Positions 26,930 to 35,763 are shown, counted from the first letter of the stretch. The stretch is 64,000 bases of DNA from Euzebya pacifica (GCF_003344865.1 NZ_CP031165.1:3167910-3231909), one strand, 5' to 3'. Notes: generated from the sequence alone by a model not told the origin. Program-made: numbers and translations.

Positions 26930-26950
26930 GGGAACGCCAACGGCGTCCCC
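26930..26950 (-). promoter_or_regulatory. Leader hairpin upstream of GAF-ANTAR copy 2
   Basis: In the minus-strand transcript GGGGACGCC pairs with GGCGTTCCC (nine pairs including one G-U) around a three-base loop, 37 bases before the TTG start. A second leader structure beside an ANTAR gene; role inferred. Confidence 0.4.
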
Positions 26951-27105
26951 ACTCGGCATGGTCCGGGCCAAGATCTGCGGGCGGTCGGGACGAAGGTTTC
27001 CGACCGGGGGGAAAGCTAGCAGGCCGTCGGCGTTCGGGAATGAAGGTTCCTCCGCCGTCCGGACGAGCACGCGATCGGCCGGGTGGACCCGCCACCGGCA
27101 CGCAC

Positions 27106-27111
27106 TAGGCT
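27106..27111 (+). promoter_or_regulatory. -10 element TAGGCT, leaderless promoter of exonuclease gene
   Basis: TAGGCT (TANNNT) ends 8 bases before the ATG and no Shine-Dalgarno is present. A CGGTCGG/CCGACCG dyad lies upstream (26982-27006). Confidence 0.5.
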
Positions 27112-27119
27112 CCCGGGCC

Positions 27120-28025
27120 ATGCACGTCCATTTGATCGACGGGACCTACGAGCTGTTCCGCCACCACTACTCCCCGCGAAACAACGACCCCGAACGGGGA
27201 GCGATCCGGGGCGTGCTGCGCAGCATGGTGTGGTTGCTGGAGCAAGGCGGTCCCGACGGCACCCCTGTCACCCACGTCGGCGTGGCCACCGATCACGTCA
27301 TCGAGTCGTTCCGCAACGCCCTGTGGCCGACCTACAAGTCGTCGGCGGGGATGCCCCCGGAGCTGACGGCCCAGTTCCACCCCCTGGAGGATGCGCTGCG
27401 GGCCCTCGGGCTGACGGTCTGGGCCATGACCGACCTCGAGGCCGACGACGCCCTGGCGACTGCCGCCGCGCAGGCCGCCGCGGACGACCGCGTCGAGCAG
27501 GTGGTCATCGCGACCCCCGACAAGGACCTCGGGCAGTGCGTCGTGGGCGACCGCGTCGTGCAGTGGGACCGCATGCGGGGCACCGTCCGCGACGCCGACG
27601 GCGTGTTCGACAAGTTCGGCGTGCCCCCCGCCGCCATTCCCGACTGGCTGGCGCTCGTCGGGGACACCGCCGACGGCTTCCCGGGCATCCCAGGCTTCGG
27701 CGCCAAGACCGCCGCGACCCTGCTGACCCGGTTCGGCCGCATCGTCGACATCCCGACCGACCCGACCGGGTGGGGCAAGGGTGTCCGTGGCGCCGCCCGG
27801 CTCGCGGAGACCCTCGCCGAGCGCCGCGCCGAGGCCGAGCTGTTCACCACGCTCGCCACCCTCGTCACCGATGGCGACATCGGCACCACCGTCGATGACC
27901 TGGAGTGGACCGGCCCGACCGAGGACTTCGCCCAGCTCTGCACGACCCTCGACGCCGACGACCTGCCCGAACGGGTCGCGGCGGTGCTCGAGGCCCCCGC
28001 CGACCCCGGAGACGTTGCCCTGTGA
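27120..28025 (+). CDS. 5'-3' exonuclease, PolI N-terminal/FEN-like
   Basis: 301 residues, a stand-alone relative of the 5'-nuclease domain of DNA polymerase I. The FEN fold's acidic cluster is largely visible: first Asp in HLIDGTYELFRH (residue 7), DLEADDALATAA (about 106-113) and TPDKDLGQCV (about 132), followed by the helix-hairpin-helix region (GDTADGFPGIPGFGAKTAATLL, about 180-200) that binds DNA. It could trim flaps or RNA primers; related stand-alone proteins of actinobacteria are poorly studied. Its stop overlaps the GTG of the next gene (GTGA), so the two are co-transcribed and perhaps translationally coupled despite no obvious functional link. Confidence 0.88.
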   Translation: MHVHLIDGTYELFRHHYSPRNNDPERGAIRGVLRSMVWLLEQGGPDGTPVTHVGVATDHVIESFRNALWPTYKSSAGMPPELTAQFHPLEDALRALGLTVWAMTDLEADDALATAAAQAAADDRVEQVVIATPDKDLGQCVVGDRVVQWDRMRGTVRDADGVFDKFGVPPAAIPDWLALVGDTADGFPGIPGFGAKTAATLLTRFGRIVDIPTDPTGWGKGVRGAARLAETLAERRAEAELFTTLATLVTDGDIGTTVDDLEWTGPTEDFAQLCTTLDADDLPERVAAVLEAPADPGDVAL

Positions 28026-29056
28026 GCCCCAGCCCAGCCCCCCGTCCGCGGGCCATGACGGTCCAGACCCACGACTACCACACCGGTGGCGAGCCGTTTC
28101 GCATCGTGACCGGTGGCATCCCACCGATCGGCGGCTCCACCGTGCTGCAGCGGCGTGCGTGGATCGCCGAGCACCTGGACCACGTCCGCCAGCTCCTCGT
28201 CAACGAACCGCGCGGCCATGCCGACATGTACGGCGGCTTCGTCGTGCCACCCGACGACGACGGCGCCGACCTCGGCGTGGTGTTCTTCCACAACGAGGGC
28301 TACTCCACGGCCTGTGGGCACGGCACCATCGCGCTGGCGACCTGGGCGGTGGAGAGCGGCATCGTCCCCGTCACCGGCGACGTGGTCGACGTCGTCATCG
28401 ACGTGCCGTCGGGCCGTCTGCCCACCCGCGTGCACGTGCGTCCCGACGGCACCGTCGAGCAGGTCGTGTTCACCAACGTCCCCTCCTTCGTGAAGGCCCA
28501 CGTCGGCATGGAGGTCCACGGCATCGCCGTCGACGTCGACATCGCCTTCGGCGGGGCGTTCTACGCGATCCTGCCCGCCGCGGCCGTGGACCTGGAGGTC
28601 GTGCCCGAACAGCTCGACGAGATCATCGTCACCTGCCGCTCCATCAAGGACGCCCTCAACGCCAGCGAGGAGTTCGTGCACCCCGACATCCCCGAGCTGC
28701 GCGACATCTACGGCGTCATCCTCGTCGACGAGCTCGAGGACGCCGATGACGGGTCGCTGCGGCAACGCAACGTGACGGTGTTCGCCGACGGCGAGGTCGA
28801 CCGGTCGGCCACCGGCTCGGGCACCTCCGCCCGGCTGGCGCTCCTCCACCGGCAGGGCGTCCTGGACGCCGGCCGGATGCTGCACAACCACTCGATCGTC
28901 GGTTCGGTCATGACCGGGGCGGTCTCGGCGGAGGCGACCGTGGGCGACTACCCCGCCGTCGTCACCCATGTCGGGGGTCAGGCCTTCCCCACGGGCATGC
29001 ACACCTTCGTGCTGCGGCCCGACGACCCGATCGGCACGGGCTTCCTGCTGCGCTGA
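28022..29056 (+). CDS. Proline racemase family enzyme, predicted trans-3-hydroxy-L-proline dehydratase type
   Basis: About 344 residues. First catalytic Cys is in YSTACGHGTIA (about residue 99). At the second site, racemases and epimerases have DRSPCGTGT with Cys; here it is DRSATGSGTSA, with Thr. The Cys/Thr pair is the signature of trans-3-hydroxy-L-proline dehydratases, which make Δ1-pyrroline-2-carboxylate. That assignment follows from family knowledge, not from context. GTG overlaps the preceding stop and has GGAGA upstream; the ATG eleven codons later (MTVQTHDYHTGG) matches the usual family start and is an equal candidate. An aldehyde dehydrogenase follows 42 bases later. Confidence 0.85.
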   Translation: MSPSPAPRPRAMTVQTHDYHTGGEPFRIVTGGIPPIGGSTVLQRRAWIAEHLDHVRQLLVNEPRGHADMYGGFVVPPDDDGADLGVVFFHNEGYSTACGHGTIALATWAVESGIVPVTGDVVDVVIDVPSGRLPTRVHVRPDGTVEQVVFTNVPSFVKAHVGMEVHGIAVDVDIAFGGAFYAILPAAAVDLEVVPEQLDEIIVTCRSIKDALNASEEFVHPDIPELRDIYGVILVDELEDADDGSLRQRNVTVFADGEVDRSATGSGTSARLALLHRQGVLDAGRMLHNHSIVGSVMTGAVSAEATVGDYPAVVTHVGGQAFPTGMHTFVLRPDDPIGTGFLLR

Positions 29057-29098
29057 CCACGCGGTTCACCACCGCGGCCGTCGGGTACACGAGTCGGC

Positions 29099-30469
29099 AT
29101 GATCACCACGACCAACCCCGCCGATGGCACGACGATCGCCGAGTACGCTCGCCACGACGACGGCGAGGTGGAGGCACGCCTCGCACGGTCCTGGACCCGC
29201 TTCACCCACGACTGGCGCACGCGTCCCCTGGACGACCGCACCGACCTGCTCGAGCGGCTGGCCGACGTGCTCGACGACCGGACCGACGAGCTCGCACGGC
29301 TGATGACCGCCGAGATGGGCAAACCGATCCGGGCAGCCCGCAGCGAGGTGGAGAAGTGCGCGTGGCTGTGCCGTCACTACGCCGAGACGGCCGAGACCTA
29401 CCTGGCAGGCCGCTCGATCCAGACCGACGCCGCGAAGTCCTACGTTCGCTACGACCCGATGGGCCCGATCCTGGCCGTCATGCCGTGGAACTTCCCGCTG
29501 TGGCAGGTCTTCCGGTTCCTCGTGCCCAACGTCGTCGGCGGCAACACCTGCCTGCTCCGCCACGCATCCAACGTGACCGGGACGGCGCTGGAGATCGAAC
29601 GGATGGTGGCCGAGGCGGGCGGCCCCGACGGACTGTTCACCACGTTGCTGTGCGACCACGACACCGTCGAGTCGATCATCGGGGACCGCCGCGTGCGTGG
29701 CGTGACCCTCACCGGATCCGACGTCGCGGGCCGTGCCGTCGCCGCTGCCGCCGGACGCAACCTGAAGCCGTCGGTCATGGAGCTCGGTGGTTCCGACCCC
29801 TTCATCGTCCTCGACGACGCCGACCTCGACCTGGCCGCCCAGCTGGCCGTGGACAGCCGCTACCTGAACTCCGGACAGAGCTGCATCAACGCCAAGCGGC
29901 TGATCGTGGCGGAGTCCCGCTACGAGGACTTCCTCGACGCCCTGGTCCAGCGGGTCAAGGGGCTGGTCGTCGGCGACCCGACCGAGGAGTCCACCGACAT
30001 CGGCCCCCTCGCGTCGGAGGGACATCGCGACACCGTGGCCGACCAGGTGCACCGCACCCTCGTGCACCGCAACGGTGGCGAGGCGCTCGTGGGTGCCACC
30101 ATGATCGACGGGCCGGGCGCCTTCTACGCCCCCACCGTCATCCGCGACGTGAACCCCGAGGCGCCCGCCGCATCGGAGGAGGTCTTCGGTCCGGTTTCGG
30201 CCGTCATGTCCGCCGCGGACGACGACGTCGCCGTGGCGCTGGCCAACGCCACCAGGTTCGGGCTCGGTGCCGCCATCATCACCGGCGACGACGAACGCGG
30301 CGAGGCCGTCGCCGCCCAGATCGACGCCGGCATGGTGTTCGTCAACCAGCTGGTCAAGTCCGACCCGCGGCTGCCCTTCGGTGGCGTCAAGGACTCCGGC
30401 TACGGCCGTGAGCTCTCCCAGGAGGGGGCAGTGGCGTTCCTCAACACCAAGCTGGTCTGGGTCGACTGA
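29099..30469 (+). CDS. NAD(P)-dependent aldehyde dehydrogenase, succinate-semialdehyde dehydrogenase-like
   Basis: 456 residues, soluble, aldehyde dehydrogenase superfamily. Active-site Glu is in MELGGSDPF (about residue 224) and Cys in NSGQSCINAKR (about 260); the oxyanion Asn is in MPWNFPLWQ (about 130). The C-terminal SDPRLPFGGVKDSGYGREL is characteristic of GabD1-type succinate-semialdehyde dehydrogenases. It would oxidise succinate semialdehyde (or a similar aldehyde) to the acid in the cytosol. It follows the hydroxyproline-dehydratase-like gene on the same strand; a shared amino-acid degradation role is possible but trans-3-hydroxyproline breakdown does not itself need this step. Confidence 0.92.
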   Translation: MITTTNPADGTTIAEYARHDDGEVEARLARSWTRFTHDWRTRPLDDRTDLLERLADVLDDRTDELARLMTAEMGKPIRAARSEVEKCAWLCRHYAETAETYLAGRSIQTDAAKSYVRYDPMGPILAVMPWNFPLWQVFRFLVPNVVGGNTCLLRHASNVTGTALEIERMVAEAGGPDGLFTTLLCDHDTVESIIGDRRVRGVTLTGSDVAGRAVAAAAGRNLKPSVMELGGSDPFIVLDDADLDLAAQLAVDSRYLNSGQSCINAKRLIVAESRYEDFLDALVQRVKGLVVGDPTEESTDIGPLASEGHRDTVADQVHRTLVHRNGGEALVGATMIDGPGAFYAPTVIRDVNPEAPAASEEVFGPVSAVMSAADDDVAVALANATRFGLGAAIITGDDERGEAVAAQIDAGMVFVNQLVKSDPRLPFGGVKDSGYGRELSQEGAVAFLNTKLVWVD

Positions 30470-30500
30470 CCCTCCAGCGCACTGACCAGGGGGCAGCGGG

Positions 30501-31016
30501 TCAGCCGTCCCCGTCGTCGCCGTCGTCGCCGTCGAAGATCACCACGGGGATGCCGAACCACGTCCACGCGGCCAGCAGGCCGAGGACGACCGCCAGCACG
30601 ATGGCCGTCCCGTGTCCGACGACGACTGACGTGGCCAGGTAGAGCGCCGCGACGATGGCGACGGCGGCGAGGATGGTGCCGATCAGGGCGACGCGGACGG
30701 CCGTTCGCAGGTGCCGTTCGTGCTTCCGCGCCACCCCGCCGCCACGTTCCACCGAACGCACGCGCTGGTGGGCGCTGGGCGCGATGAGCATGACCGCCGA
30801 GGACGCCGCCGCGATCATCGCCACCATGAACGCCGTTCGCTGGAACTGGTCGAGATCGGTGAAGTTGGCCTGGAACGGCAGGACGAGGAGGAAGGCCATG
30901 AGGACCTCCACCCCCGGGAGGGTCGTGCGCAGGCCCTCCATCAGCGAGCGGAACTGCTCCTCCACGGAGCCATTCGTGTCCGCTGTCTGGGCGGAATCGG
31001 CGGTAGCGTCGCTCAT
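30501..31016 (-). CDS. DUF6328 family membrane protein
   Basis: 171 residues with four predicted TM helices (about residues 36-52, 60-80, 108-128, 132-158) and a hydrophilic first 20. The segment VEVLMAFLLVLPFQANFTDLDQFQRTAF fits the DUF6328 family signature, a set of actinobacterial membrane proteins without assigned function. It ends in an Asp/Gly repeat tail (DGDDGDDGDG). Divergent from the DoxX-like gene 117 bases away. Nothing in the neighbourhood suggests a role. Ribosome binding site weak (AAGG). Confidence 0.8.
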   Translation of the reverse strand: MSDATADSAQTADTNGSVEEQFRSLMEGLRTTLPGVEVLMAFLLVLPFQANFTDLDQFQRTAFMVAMIAAASSAVMLIAPSAHQRVRSVERGGGVARKHERHLRTAVRVALIGTILAAVAIVAALYLATSVVVGHGTAIVLAVVLGLLAAWTWFGIPVVIFDGDDGDDGDG

Positions 31017-31133
31017 GCGACAGAACCTTGCCGGCTCTCCGCGTGCACAAACATGATGTTTCGACCACGTGCGCGCGTGGGCAGGTCAAGGGGCAAACAC
31101 CAGCGAGTCCCTACCACCCCTGGAGCCACAACC

Positions 31134-31910
31134 ATGATCCGTCATCTCGCCCGCGCCATGATGGCCGGCATCTTCATCTACGGGGGCGTCGACGCCCTCC
31201 GCAATCCCGCCTCGAAGGTGCAGGCGGCCGAGGACGCCGCGGACGCGCTCCCCGACGACGTGCCCTTCCCGCCCGCCGACGACGCCGAGACGATGGTGCT
31301 TGCCAACGGTGCGGTGCAGGTGGTCGGCGGTGGCCTGCTGCTGTTCAACATCCTCCCCCGCCCGGCGTCGCTGGCGCTGGCCGGCAGCCTCGTGCCCACC
31401 ACCATCGGTGCGCACCGCTTCTGGGAGGCCGAGGGTGCCGAGCGCCAGTCCCAGCTCCTGCACTTCCTGAAGAACGCCGCGATGTTCGGTGGCCTGGTGA
31501 TCACCGCCATGGACACCCAGGGCAAGCCGGGTGTCGGCTGGCGTGCCGGCCACCTCGTCGACCACGCCGGTCACGAGGCCGAGTGGCGGGTCCGCGAGGC
31601 CGAGCTGCTCAGCCAGCTGGCCCGCGCCCGCGCGCAGGGGAAGGCCGACGTCGCCCGCGCGAAGGCCCACACCAAGGCGGCCGAGACCCGCGCCGCCGTC
31701 TCCGACATCAACGCCCGCACGGTCGCGCCGGCGCGTCAGGCCGTCAAGGACACCAAGCGCAGCGTCCGCGCCCTGAAGGCAACCGGCCGCACGACCGGCA
31801 AGGTCGTGGGCAGGACCCTCACCGGCGTCGCCGGCGCCGCGGGCACCGGAGCCACGATGGCTGCCCGCGGCGTGAAGTCCGCGGTCAACTCCGTCCGAAG
31901 CGACGGCTGA
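31134..31910 (+). CDS. DoxX-like membrane protein with long helical tail
   Basis: 258 residues. The first ~135 residues are a DoxX-type four-helix membrane domain (MIRHLARAMMAGIFIYGGVDALRNP; later LANGAVQVVGGGLLLFN, FLKNAAMFGGLVITAMD). The last ~100 residues are a charged Ala/Arg/Lys-rich helical tail with heptad-like spacing and a Gly/Ala stretch, unusual for DoxX proteins, possibly coiled coil or nucleic-acid contact; function inferred only. DoxX proteins are linked to redox and detoxification in some bacteria. GGAG stands about 9 bases before ATG. The last 26 bases overlap the 3' end of the convergent carboxypeptidase gene. Confidence 0.85.
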   Translation: MIRHLARAMMAGIFIYGGVDALRNPASKVQAAEDAADALPDDVPFPPADDAETMVLANGAVQVVGGGLLLFNILPRPASLALAGSLVPTTIGAHRFWEAEGAERQSQLLHFLKNAAMFGGLVITAMDTQGKPGVGWRAGHLVDHAGHEAEWRVREAELLSQLARARAQGKADVARAKAHTKAAETRAAVSDINARTVAPARQAVKDTKRSVRALKATGRTTGKVVGRTLTGVAGAAGTGATMAARGVKSAVNSVRSDG

Positions 31911-34251
31911 CCGCAGCCAACAGGCCCAACGGGGCCACCACGAGCAGCAACGACCCGCCGCCGGTGGAGTCGCCGGGCACCGGCCCGGCCCCTCCGGCGG
32001 CGTCGTCGGTTGCAGGCCCGGTGCCGAGGCCCGGCGCGTCCCACGCGAGCGCGTTCTCCAGGACGTAGAGCCCCGAGTAGGTCAGCGCGTAGTCCTTCAG
32101 GCCGAAGCGGTGGTCCTGATCCTCCGACGGGCGGTGCAGCCCGCCACCGAGGATGCGGACGACCCCGTCCCCGAGCGGCAGCTCGCCGATGGACGTGCGC
32201 GTGCCGTCGTCGCTGGAGCCGGTGTTGTTGCCGGTGGTCGCCACGACGTGGCCGCCGGCGGCCTCCCACGCGCTGGTGGTGACGATGCTCATCGGCGAGG
32301 CGTTGTTGCCGATGCCGAACCCGATGAGGGAGAACTCCGCCAGCTGGCGGGCGTTGCCGCGCAGCCCCTCCGCGAGGGGGTGCGCGCCGTCGACGAAGTT
32401 GGCGTAGGGCATGTAGGTGGAGATGTCGACCACCGCACCGTCGTCGAGGACGTCCATCTCGGTCAGACCGTGCAGGGCCCGGTCGGTGAGGACCAGGTTC
32501 CCACCCCGTTCGACCCAACCGCGCAGGTTGGCCCAGTAGTCGTCGGCGTCGAACGGCCGGCCGAGGCCGTCCTCGGGGGCGACGCCTCGGTCGAGGTCCA
32601 GGTCGGCCATCACGATGGTGTCGAACTGGTCGAGGTACGCGGGATCGGCAGCGATGTCAGCGGACTGGAGCTCGTGGGCACCGTTCTCGATGTAGCCGGA
32701 GGAGTCGGTGAACCAGTCGACCTGGGAGGCGGAGTAGGGCGCCTGCGCGACCGGCTGGCCGTCCTGGCCGACGCCGTCAGCGGACGGGCCGGGCAGCCGG
32801 CCGGGGCCGTCGGCGTCGGTGTCGGTCACCCGGTTGGGGTCCAGCACGTACCCGACCCTGCCCCCGCCGGTCTCGATGGTGACGTCGGCGAACTCGGTGT
32901 CCTGCTGCAGGGCGTAGGCCATCGCCGTCGTCACGATCGCCCGGGTGGCGTTGATGTAGTTCTCCTGCAGCACGACCGACCAGGCGCGACCGAGGGCACG
33001 GGCGTCGGCATGGTTGAGCGCGATCTCGTAGTCCATGCCGGTGACGGCCAGCTCGGCAGCCAGGTAGTCGCCGATGAACCCGGTGTCGGTGTAGCCCAGG
33101 GTGTCCCAGACGGTTCCCCAGCGGGCCGGCTTGATCGGCACGACGTTGTCAGCCGCGCTGGTCGGCAGCGAGTCCTCGAGGCCCTCACCGGCGTCGCCGC
33201 CGAAGAACTGGTCCTCGAGGAAGTTCGGGACGCCCTCGAACAGGGTGGCGTCGATGACGGACTTGGTGCGTTCGGCGATGGCCATCAGCTGGCGGTGCTT
33301 GATGGTGTCGAACTGCCCGGCCGGATACATGATGTCGGACCAGGCCCGTGACTGGGTCTCGCCGTGGATGTCGGCGCCGTAGGCCAGGCGTCCACCGGGG
33401 CTGATGGCGGCAGCCTCCTCGAGGAAGCGCACACCCCATGCCATCTCCGACTCCTGCAGCGGGTTGCGGGAGGGGTTGATGCGGCCGACCGTCGGCATCT
33501 GACGGTTCAGGTCGGTGCCCATCGCGTTGCCGCGCGTGTACAGCGTCCCGTCGAGGAATCCACGGTCGGGATCGGTCAGGGCGGTGTTGTCCCCGGCGAC
33601 CCAGCCATCGGTGTTGAAGTGCATCAGGTAGATGACCTCCTGGGCCAGGACATCGGCGACCTCGTGGGAGGCGAACACGGGCTCCTGGCCAGTAGTCGAC
33701 TCGTAGCCGGGCACACCATCGGCGATCTCGCCGCCGTTCTCGGCCATCATCACGAGGTCCTCGGCGACACGGGCGCCGCCCTCGCGTCCGCCGATCTCGT
33801 CACCGTGGACCGACAGGGAGAACGCCAGGCCGAGCTTTCCTTCGTCGGGCACGTCGTGGTCGGTGATCTTGACCACCCAGATGTCGCGTCCGTCGCCGCT
33901 GTCGCCGTCCTCGTAGGAGCGGACGCCGTCAGGGCCCGCGCTGACGGCGGTGTCGTCGCCGTAGTGGTCGCGCAGGTTGAACACGCTGATCCAGCGCGGG
34001 TGGGTCTGCTGCAGGTACTCCATGCCGTGCACGAACTCGCTGAACCCGGTCGCGTCCGGGGTCAGCTGGATGTTGGCGACGGAGTGCTCGGCCTCGGGGA
34101 ACACCCGACCCCCACAGGCCACCAGCGGCAACCCGCCCGCGTAGCCGTCGGTGCACACGGGCGTGGCCTGCGCGGCAGGCGCCAGGAGGCCGAGGACGAG
34201 GACGGCTGCAGTCAGCAGGCCGCCGGTACGGCGGAGGAGGACGGTTCGCAC
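31885..34251 (-). CDS. Secreted M14-family zinc carboxypeptidase with C-terminal membrane anchor
   Basis: 788 residues. Sec signal peptide (residues 1-29, cleavage near AQATP). Peptidase M14 domain with zinc ligands in SLSVHGDEIGGREGG (HxxE, about 152) and substrate-binding Asn-Arg in GTDLNRQMPT (about 250); ADIHGE supplies another conserved His. About 300 residues of β-rich, partly glutamine-amidotransferase-like sequence follow (NLRGWVERGGNLVLTDRA). It ends with a Gly/Ser linker, a hydrophobic helix (LLLVVAPLGLLAAV) and RRFGRS, a membrane anchor or processing signal. GTG start; AAGGG lies about 13 bases upstream. Overlaps the DoxX gene by 26 bases. Confidence 0.9.
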   Translation of the reverse strand: MRTVLLRRTGGLLTAAVLVLGLLAPAAQATPVCTDGYAGGLPLVACGGRVFPEAEHSVANIQLTPDATGFSEFVHGMEYLQQTHPRWISVFNLRDHYGDDTAVSAGPDGVRSYEDGDSGDGRDIWVVKITDHDVPDEGKLGLAFSLSVHGDEIGGREGGARVAEDLVMMAENGGEIADGVPGYESTTGQEPVFASHEVADVLAQEVIYLMHFNTDGWVAGDNTALTDPDRGFLDGTLYTRGNAMGTDLNRQMPTVGRINPSRNPLQESEMAWGVRFLEEAAAISPGGRLAYGADIHGETQSRAWSDIMYPAGQFDTIKHRQLMAIAERTKSVIDATLFEGVPNFLEDQFFGGDAGEGLEDSLPTSAADNVVPIKPARWGTVWDTLGYTDTGFIGDYLAAELAVTGMDYEIALNHADARALGRAWSVVLQENYINATRAIVTTAMAYALQQDTEFADVTIETGGGRVGYVLDPNRVTDTDADGPGRLPGPSADGVGQDGQPVAQAPYSASQVDWFTDSSGYIENGAHELQSADIAADPAYLDQFDTIVMADLDLDRGVAPEDGLGRPFDADDYWANLRGWVERGGNLVLTDRALHGLTEMDVLDDGAVVDISTYMPYANFVDGAHPLAEGLRGNARQLAEFSLIGFGIGNNASPMSIVTTSAWEAAGGHVVATTGNNTGSSDDGTRTSIGELPLGDGVVRILGGGLHRPSEDQDHRFGLKDYALTYSGLYVLENALAWDAPGLGTGPATDDAAGGAGPVPGDSTGGGSLLLVVAPLGLLAAVSRRFGRS

Positions 34252-34412
34252 GGGATGGACCCTTGGCTCGACGAATGGGATCGGTCGAGCGGGGTCTTCG
34301 ACAGCGGTAGCCGGGAGTCCTGCCGAGGATGGTCAGGTGCCTCGACGCCGGTCGACAGGTTTCGAGACCGTTGATACGGTCATCCGGCAGTCAGCAGAGA
34401 AGGGATCACCTC

Positions 34413-34742
34413 GTGCGCAACCCCGCCTACTCCTCCCAGTCCGTCTCGAGCGTTGCCGGGCGCCTGGTTGCGGCGGCCGGGGCCATCCGGACCGGCAGCT
34501 GGGTGCTGATGGGCGCCATCGTCGTCGTGTCGTTCGTCGGCGGTGTGGCGGGTGGCCTCGTCGGCCTGCTCTACGCGGGCGCGTTGTGGGCGGTGTCGAG
34601 CGTCCTGTCCCTGCTGCTGGACGGATTCGCGATGCACCTGACGTTGCAGGCCGACGGCAACCGGCTGCTGCACGAGATCGCCGGCGCTGACGAGGATCGT
34701 CGGGCCCCCGCTACGGTGCCGCCGGTTCCTCCGGGCGGTTGA
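34413..34742 (+). CDS. Small two-TM membrane protein
   Basis: 109 residues from a GTG start with GAGAAGGGA about 8 bases upstream. Two hydrophobic helices (about residues 28-52 and 54-76: VLMGAIVVVSFVGGVAGGLVG, LYAGALWAVSSVLSLLL) are followed by a cytoplasmic helix and a Pro-rich tail. Family not recognised; it vaguely resembles DUF4282-type proteins in layout. A TACGGT -10-like element and a small GACCG/CGGTC dyad lie 30-50 bases upstream. The last 32 bases overlap the 3' end of the convergent topoisomerase gene, which fixes the Pro/Gly-rich tail composition. Confidence 0.75.
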   Translation: MRNPAYSSQSVSSVAGRLVAAAGAIRTGSWVLMGAIVVVSFVGGVAGGLVGLLYAGALWAVSSVLSLLLDGFAMHLTLQADGNRLLHEIAGADEDRRAPATVPPVPPGG

Positions 34743-35763
34743 TCCAGGCGTCCAGCAGCGGCGGGGTGGCCTCCAGCAGCTTGACCAGGGCCCGTTCGCG
34801 ACGGTCGAAGCGGGTGGAGGAGCGGGATGCCTTCCACGTGTCGACCAGCAGCTCGGGGTCGGCCTCGAGCACGCTTGGGTGGACGTAGCTGGATCGGGCG
34901 ACCGCCCGGGTGTTGCCCAGCTTCCCCGCCGCAGCATCGACGGCGGCAACCGGATCGGGCTGCTCCCCCGCCAGGATCGGCACGACCATCGCCTCGAGCG
35001 CCACGGCGCTGCCACCCCACGTGCGGAAGTCCTTGCACGTCATCCAGCCGGCGGTCAGCTCGGCCAGCAGGGCGTTGGCGTCGGCAGCGCTCAAGCGGTG
35101 CAGCTCGCCTTCGGCGTGGACGTGGAAGAGGGTGTCGGAGGCGAGCTCGAGCTGGTCGAGCACCTCCGCCAGCAGCTCGTCGGCGACGTGCACCTCGCGC
35201 TGCACACCCGACTTGCCCGGGTAGGTCAGGGTGACCTGTCGGTCGCGGACGTCGACGTGGTCGCGCTGCAGCGTGGAGACGCCGAAGTGGCCGTGCTCCT
35301 GCACCGACCGCGGGCCCCCGATGCGGGCCATGCCGCTGTCCACGAGGCGGACCATCGCCGCGGTGGCCTGCCTGACCGGATCCGTTCCGTCCAGCAGCAG
35401 GGCGTCGAGCTCGCGCCGGAGCGGGGCGAGCCTGTCGCCCATGCCGCGCAGGCGGTCGAAGTTGGCCATGCGCCGGCCCTCGGTCCAGCGGTCGTGGTAG
35501 CGGTACTGGCGCCGTTCGGCGTCGTCGAGTCCGCGCGCCTGGACGTGGCCGTCGGGGGTCGGGCAGATCCACACCTCTCGCCACGCGGGAGGCACGGCGA
35601 GGGACAGGACCCGCTCGCGCTCCGAACCGTTGAGCAGCCTGCCGTCCGGTCCGTGGAAGCTGAACCCCTTGCCCCGGCGGACACGGGTGATACCCGGCAG
35701 GTCCTCCGCCACGTAGGTGAGGCCCACACGGTCGGCGAAGACAACGGGGTCGAGGGCGGTGAT
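34711..35763 (-). CDS. DNA topoisomerase IB (poxvirus/Deinococcus type), no standard start codon
   Basis: About 350 residues, the length of Deinococcus topoisomerase IB. Relaxes supercoils by a 3'-phosphotyrosyl intermediate. Catalytic elements are visible: Arg in QYRYHDRW, the CKDFRTWGG Lys-Arg segment (about 228) and the nucleophilic Tyr in SSYVHPSVLEAD (about 297). In the frame between the aceE stop and the conserved region GLTYVAEDLPGI there is no ATG, GTG or TTG except a GTG just before GLTY (at 35727) without ribosome binding site. The ATC at 35763 has AGGGAG seven bases upstream and gives a family-like N-terminus, so I use it tentatively. Convergent overlap with the small membrane gene. 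Confidence 0.85.
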   Translation of the reverse strand: MTALDPVVFADRVGLTYVAEDLPGITRVRRGKGFSFHGPDGRLLNGSERERVLSLAVPPAWREVWICPTPDGHVQARGLDDAERRQYRYHDRWTEGRRMANFDRLRGMGDRLAPLRRELDALLLDGTDPVRQATAAMVRLVDSGMARIGGPRSVQEHGHFGVSTLQRDHVDVRDRQVTLTYPGKSGVQREVHVADELLAEVLDQLELASDTLFHVHAEGELHRLSAADANALLAELTAGWMTCKDFRTWGGSAVALEAMVVPILAGEQPDPVAAVDAAAGKLGNTRAVARSSYVHPSVLEADPELLVDTWKASRSSTRFDRRERALVKLLEATPPLLDAWINRPEEPAAP

